The translations under genes and the position numbers were made by a program. From the NCBI GenBank assembly GCA_907165065.1, contig OU015540.1, positions 3,828,001-3,892,000 on the forward strand: a stretch of DNA of 64,000 nt. Reading direction: 5' to 3'. The stretch comes from Caprimulgus europaeus (Eukaryota > Chordata > Aves > Caprimulgiformes > Caprimulgidae). The notes under the pieces are model-generated. The model saw only the letters and a program-made list of their open reading frames with translations. It searched no databases and was not told the DNA's origin. This document shows, one piece after another, positions 59,306 through 64,000 of this stretch. Within the stretch, counting starts at the first letter, position 1, and each line of letters starts with the position of its first letter.

Positions 59306-60836
59306 TCACCCTGAACAGCCTCTGCATCCACAGTGAGTGCACTCAATGATTCTCCCCTGGAAAAGAAACACGAGGAGGGAATTGCAGCTGAGCTCTGGTG
59401 AGCAGACAGCCAGCAGGCTCAGGCCTCAAGGCAGAGAAGGGGGCAGTGTGGGAAGGGTTTTTACCATCTAGTTTGCCACTGTTGCCCATGTTTAAATGAT
59501 TTTAAACAACCAAATGCCCAAGCTAACAGTAACTTGAGAACTAGAGAGCAACTCTACCAACAAAGAAAATAAAACTAGAGATTACCCAAGAGACCAGCAC
59601 TGCTGCCTCTGCTCTGGGAGGAGTTGGAGCAGCTAGCAGAGGAACAAGCTGAACACCCTTACCACTTCCAGCTTGCTTTTGGGGACCCTGCAGATGCAGT
59701 TGGTGCCGAAGTTGGTGTCCCTTGTCTGGATGCAGCGCAGGCAGCAGAGGTTCTCGTAACCTTGCTTCTTCCACTTTGCAATCAGGTTCTTGTCAGCATA
59801 TCCTTCCTTGATGCAGTATTCATAGAGCTCTGCAGAGGAGCAGACACCATCACCAGTAGCTCTCAGGAAGCGTTAGAAGATTCACTCTCAGGAGTTACTA
59901 GCTGTAGTAACTAGCAGTTAAAGCCAGGCAGCTGCCAGCCTTCCCTCCATCTTCCCCCTCCCCAGAAACCAGAGCCTTCCCACCAACACCCCAGTTCAGC
60001 TATGCCTGTTACTCTGTTCTGTTCTCCCCTGCTCAGGGTCAAGCACTTTGTGTTCCTCACCTCTGCTGATAGCTTTTCTTTTGTAGAAGAGATCAAAGAT
60101 GTAACGTGTTTTCTGGTGATGAATTCGGAAGATAGGCCAAAGGGATTCCACTTTCCTCTTCCCTTCGTGAGGCTCAGTCTCAGCTGGGAGGGAACACAAA
60201 CACCAGGTGGTTTCAGCTGACCAACTTATTTCCTGAGTCACTTTGCAATAAATCATTCCAAGAACATTCATAACTTTAATAAATTACAGAGGTAAAGCTG
60301 AGTGTGATGGGAGAAGATTCAAACAAAAAGGACCTGACCTGGAACAGCTCCTTTGGGAAATGGAAATAGAAAAAGCAAGACAGTGGGGATGATGTGACCC
60401 ACAGTGGGGATGATGTGACCCACAGTGGGGTGGCAGGTGACTTCCTGGCTGCCCTGGCTCGTCAGACCAGAGCAACAGCACGGACAAGAACTGCCAGTCC
60501 CTGCACACACAGGAGTGAGCTTCAGCCAGGGCTTGGCTGTGGAGTGCCCCAAACTGGACACCAACCTCTGTGTGCTGTAACCTGGGCACACCCAGGGAAA
60601 AGCGACCAGTGCTGGCCCAGTCTGACTCCAGCATCACTGTGAGGCAGGGATATAGAACAGGTCAGTGTATTTGCAGGGGAAGCAGTAAAGATTAGCTTGT
60701 TTGAGGGACACATCCCTGCCAACACCCAGCTCTGCCTCTTACCTTCTCTCATCTTCTGATCCAGCTCATCCAGCGTTGGCTCAATCAGCTCCCAGCCATC
60801 CGGGGGAGGCTTTCTGCTCCTCTTCACTTTGGGCAT
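59306..60836 (-). CDS. BUD31: BUD31 spliceosomal protein (G10 homolog)
   Basis: Four coding exons on the minus strand: 60836-60743, 60183-60061, 59829-59663 and 59356-59306. They give 144 residues, exactly the human length. The protein starts [20 protein letters not shown], continues with [20 protein letters not shown] and a Cys-rich C-terminal half ([25 protein letters not shown]) that binds zinc. BUD31 is a component of the activated spliceosome in the nucleus. It is among the most conserved eukaryotic proteins, so the identity is secure. The ATG at 60836 is chosen because MPKVKRSRK is the universal start. A non-coding 5' exon probably ends at 61281 (donor GGTAG/GTGAGT) and joins an acceptor at 60922. 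Promoter DNA is shared with PDAP1. Confidence 0.97.
60381..60430 (+). repeat. 21-bp tandem repeat, about 2.4 copies, in BUD31 intron 1
   Basis: The unit starting CAGTGGGGATGATGTG begins at 60381, 60402 and 60423, with a perfect period of 21 and a partial third copy. It lies within the intron between the first two coding exons of BUD31. Confidence 0.92.
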
Positions 60837-61127
60837 CGCCTCAGAAAGGCGAAGGGGAAAGCTGAGGACACGAGGGTTTGCGTGCACTCGAATGTGCGGG
60901 TGCCTCAGGCTGCTGAGAACCTCTGGAGAAAAGGGAAACAGCGGTTAGTGCCGCTGCTCCTGAGATTTCGGGGCTCCTTCACCGTTTTCCGCTTCCATAA
61001 TAAAAAGGAGATTTATGGAGCTCGGGCAACAGTCACAGCCGGGCCCCGCGCGGCCGTGGGGTGAGCGCTGCTCCCGCCTCCCCACCACGAATCCCGTTTT
61101 TCCCTCAGCAAAGCGAGGCGAGAGCCA

Positions 61128-61141
61128 CCCCCCCCCCCCCC
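61128..61141 (+). repeat. C14 mononucleotide run
   Basis: Fourteen consecutive C residues inside the non-coding first intron of BUD31. It reads as a G-run in the BUD31 transcript and is likely to vary in length. Confidence 0.9.
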
Positions 61142-61281
61142 GCTCCGGCCTACCCTGAAACCGCCGGCTCCTACCGAACACCGGCCCCCGGGACTCCCCG
61201 GGGCTCGGGCCGGGGCGGTGGCCGGGGCTGAGGGGTGGTGGCCGGGGCAGGGAAGGCCCCGGGTCCGCGGTGCCACTCACC

Positions 61282-61690
61282 TACCGGGGCCGCTGCTTCC
61301 GCGCGCCGTCACCTGCGGGGCCTTTTGCACCCGCGCCGTGGCCCCGCCCCTCTGGGCTGCCCGCTTTAGTGCCTGAAGAAAAATTCCCCCGCCCTTCGCC
61401 ACCCCATCTCGGCCGGGGGAGGGCGAAGAGCGCGACCCGCCGGGAGGAACGCAACCCCGCTCTCCGCTGAAAGGGGATCCGGAGGGTGCTGCGCGGATGG
61501 CGGGACAGGCAGCGCTCTGGGCAGCCTCACGGTGGGGACCTGACTAGCCGTGGTGACTGGGCGGGCACCGAGGGCCGCGCGTCGCGCGCGGTGAGGGGAG
61601 AGGGGGGTGGGGCAACTTCCGGTTCCGGGTCACCGCTCGGGGCCGGGGGGGGGCCTCGCTGCAGCCGCCGCAGCCGCCATCGCCGCCGCG
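61282..61690. promoter_or_regulatory. BUD31/PDAP1 divergent CpG-island promoter
   Basis: A CpG-dense interval between the inferred BUD31 non-coding exon (minus strand) and the PDAP1 ATG (plus strand). It has an ETS/GABP-type site ACTTCCGG at 61615-61622 and a reverse YY1-type GCCGCCAT at 61673-61680, just before the PDAP1 ATG. No TATA box is seen. The same head-to-head arrangement exists in human. Confidence 0.75.
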
Positions 61691-61703
61691 ATGCCGAAAG
61701 GAG
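61691..61703 (+). CDS. PDAP1: PDGFA-associated protein 1, first coding exon (partial gene)
   Basis: ATGCCGAAAGGAG followed by a GT donor encodes MPKG plus one base of the next Gly codon, matching the PDAP1 start MPKGGRKGG and its known phase. The remaining exons are not found before the window end, so intron 1 is over 2.3 kb. The protein (PAP1/HASPP28) is a small, charged, casein-kinase-2-type phosphoprotein. The call rests on a short exon, but it is strongly supported by its position beside BUD31 in opposite orientation, as in other vertebrates, and by the CpG-rich 5' context. Confidence 0.8.
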
Positions 61704-63351
61704 GTGGGGACCGGGGCGGGGCGGGGGCTCGCACTGAGGCGAGCAGCGCGGGACGGACGGGGCTGAGGGGCTGCAGGCTGCCCAGGCCCCGGGAGGAGGG
61801 GAGGGGCGTGTGGGGAGGCCCCGGTGTGGAGGCCCGGAGGGGGCAGGGCTCGCCCCCCCATCTCAGTGGGGATGTGCTGAGGGGGCAGCGATCGTTCCCC
61901 ACCCTCGGGTCTGACGGGAGGTCTCTTCTCCCCCTCCCCGGCCTTGGGGAGCGTTGGGCGGGGGTCTCCTCCCCGGTTCTCGGCCGTGGAGGGTCTTGGG
62001 GGAGATCCCCGTCCCGCCCCCCCGGCTGGGGATGGCTTCGGGGCGGGGCAGGGTCTCGGTTTCTCCCCCGAACCCTCTCGTGGAGGGCTGCGGCGGGACC
62101 CTCGCTCTCTTTTACCCCCCCCAAAACCGGCAGATTCTCCCCATTCCTCTCGGAGCTGGGGGGTCCCATCCTGTGCCCCCACGAAGCGCTGAGCGATCGC
62201 AGCACCCCCGGGGGGTGTGCGGTGCCAGCCCCCGCCGTGGGACCAGGAGCGGGCTGGGCCCCATGTGCTCCCCAGCGCGTTGCGAGCTGCAGCCGGTTCC
62301 CCCGGGCAGGGCTTGGGGCACACGGACAACCGGGGCGGGGGGTTTACAGCTCCGGGGGGGGCACACCGGCGGCGTGTGCTGCCTCATGGGCCCTCCCATC
62401 CCGGGGGTTCAACAGTGGAGTCGTTCGGCGCTGGGCACGGCGGGGGGCCGGGCAGAGGGGCAGCGTGGGGTGGGTGCGGGGTCGGTGTTTGGTTCGGGGG
62501 CTCCCGATCTGGTTCCTTTCATGTGGCTCCAGCAGCTCCACATCGGGGTGCTCCAGAGCGGGCACCGACTTGCCTGTGTGATTCAGGAGCAGTAAGGAGG
62601 GACTGAGGCTGTCAGGGCTGAGCTGCAGCCACCCAGAACCTTCTCCAGATGCACCATCTGCATAATTGGCTCTTGAGTGAGCGTCGGTGGAACCCCAGTC
62701 AGAGGCATTAATATAAACCAGCCCTCAACAGTCAGCTTTAGAGTTTGCTCCAGTTCCTTTCATCAGCATTTCTCAAGCTTTTCCTCCCAAATCTCCTTCC
62801 CAATTTAGATTTTCTTTAAACACTTCATTTCGTGTCCATTTTTACTCTGTCAGTCGAGAGGGCTGAAGCCTCCACGTGGTGTTTGTGCAGGTGAAGAGCT
62901 GTGCTGGGTTCTAACCCATTTCAGTGCCTCAGAACTGAGGGTTTCCTGCTCTGGGTTTCATTGTACAGTTTTAAATGTTTGTTTCCAACTTTTTACTTCT
63001 TGGGAAAAGAGGGATCTTTGCCCACCCCCCCCCCAAGTCAGTGGAGTTATTGTGGGGTGGAATTTTGTACTCACTGTTTAATATAAAATGGAGATTTTTT
63101 TAAGCAGCCATTAATAAATATTTTTTTACAGGATTATATCTGATGATTTTGGTTTTGATTCAAAAAGAATAAGTGATTCCTTCCATATTCTTTCATTCTC
63201 TGATTTAAATTCCTGAATTTTTCTGTCTTGAAGACAAATGCATTTGAGAGTGTTCCTGCCTTGGGTGCAGGGGCTCTGCTGCAGGTGAAATCTGTGGGTG
63301 ATTGTGATTCCAAAGTGCTGCCCAGAGGAGGGTGAGAATCATTGTCCCCAT
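61704..63351 (+). other. PDAP1 intron 1, CpG- and G-rich then AT-rich
   Basis: The first 900 bases are extremely GC-rich with many G-runs, so long open frames appear on both strands (up to 324 and 261 codons). They reflect scarcity of stop codons, not coding. After about 62620 the composition becomes ordinary, with T-rich segments and a C10 run near 63025. No PDAP1 exon 2 is seen. Confidence 0.6.
61706..61727 (+). promoter_or_regulatory. G-quadruplex motif at PDAP1 splice donor
   Basis: Four G-runs of four to five residues with loops of ACC, C and C (GGGG-ACC-GGGG-C-GGGG-C-GGGGG) start two bases after the exon 1/intron 1 junction, on the sense strand. Short loops and long G-runs predict a stable quadruplex in DNA or nascent RNA. 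Confidence 0.75.
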
Positions 63352-63607
63352 TAATGGCTCTAAGCTGGAAGGGGGCAGGTTTAGATTGGATCTTAGGAAG
63401 AAATTCTTTGGTGTGAGGGTGGTGAGACCCTGGCCCAGGTTGCCCAGAGAAGCTGTGGCTGCTCCTCCCTGGAAGTGTTCTCGGCCAGGTTGGATGAGGC
63501 TTTGAGCAGCCTGGTCTAGTGGAAGGTGTCCCTGCCCATGGCAGGGGGGTTGGGACTGGATGAGCTTGAAGGTCCCTTCCAACCCCAACCAGTCTGGGAT
63601 TCTGTGA
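63352..63607 (+). mobile_element. CR1 LINE insertion in PDAP1 intron 1
   Basis: A sense CR1 3' end from 'aatggctctaagctgg' through 'ttaggaagaaattctttggt' and 'ggaaggtgtccctgcccatg' to 'ggtcccttccaaccccaacc' and a terminal 'gggattctgtgattg'. It shares long near-identical stretches with the copy at 49722, so both belong to a similar young subfamily. Confidence 0.95.
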
Positions 63608-64000
63608 TTGTACAGATGGGGAAACTGAGGCACAGTGAGTTGCAGTGTGGTTGGTCAGTGGCAGGTGTAGGACCCTCTGCCCCGTGGTTTGATCTCCCTG
63701 TGAGGAGCAGAGCAGAGCCCCATCCCTGCGCCAAGCTGAGCTCCCACAGTCCCTCCAGCTGCTGAGCTGGTGGCACCGCTGTCCCCCCTCAAAGGGCCTT
63801 TACTGCTCAGTGTGCAGGCTGGAAAATCTGAGATGGCCTAAAAAGAAGCAAATTGAAGAGTGAATCATTTAATGCAGGAGGATTTCTCTTGCTGTGCTCC
63901 CCCCACGCTGATTGCTGCTGTGTCTTTGCAGTGATAAAGCTTTTGTGTTCCTCATTTGGAGCCCAGCTGGAGCAGAAGCTGCCTGGTGCCAGTCCAGCTG
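63608..64000 (+). other. Remainder of PDAP1 intron 1 to window edge
   Basis: No exon is recognised. The sequence right after the CR1 (gatggggaaactgaggca) is unique. A pyrimidine tract ending TCTTTGCAG at about 63930 looks like an acceptor, but the sequence after it does not read as PDAP1 exon 2. Confidence 0.5.

Noticed and set aside
61544-62606. Long open frames on both strands (261 and 324 codons) near PDAP1
   Set aside because: Several overlapping frames on both strands are open at once because CpG-island DNA has few stop codons. They read as Gly/Pro/Arg/Ser low-complexity sequence and match no family.
63930-64000. Possible PDAP1 exon 2 after TCTTTGCAG
   Set aside because: The following bases do not encode the expected RKGGHKG segment in any frame.

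Overview
This is vertebrate nuclear DNA, almost certainly from a bird. Several CR1-type LINE 3' ends (ending in the typical GGTCCCTTCCAACC...ATTCTATGA tail) lie on both strands, no mammalian SINEs are visible, introns are short, and the gene order matches a block known from human 7q22. The species cannot be fixed from the sequence alone.

The right third (about 42.4-64 kb) is gene-dense and holds five housekeeping genes in strictly alternating orientation: ATP5MF (+), CPSF4 (-), PTCD1 (+), BUD31 (-) and PDAP1 (+, first coding exon only; the rest lies beyond the window). Every coding exon of the first four was placed from reading frame, splice sites and similarity to the known proteins. CPSF4/PTCD1 and BUD31/PDAP1 are head-to-head pairs that share CpG-rich divergent promoters. 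ATP5MF/CPSF4 and PTCD1/BUD31 converge tail to tail. ATP5MF (ATP synthase subunit f) and PTCD1 (mitochondrial PPR protein) act in mitochondria; CPSF4 (cleavage/polyadenylation) and BUD31 (spliceosome) act in nuclear RNA processing.

The left two thirds (1 to about 42.4 kb) shows no gene that I can recognise. It contains unique, in places AT-rich DNA, a few CR1 fragments, microsatellites and minisatellites, two clean inverted repeats and one weak candidate orphan exon. It could be intergenic DNA, or intron of a gene whose exons lie outside the window.

The most striking signal is in the CPSF4/PTCD1 divergent promoter. Seven CCAATCAGA boxes repeat at exactly 42-bp intervals, which is four turns of B-DNA, so an NF-Y array would sit on one face of the helix; a perfect NRF-1 palindrome overlaps the last unit. 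Other points are a GC-AG intron in CPSF4, a CPSF4 exon whose ancestral 5' extension has decayed into stop codons, a G-quadruplex motif two bases inside the PDAP1 splice donor, and a CR1 insertion almost touching a CPSF4 splice donor.
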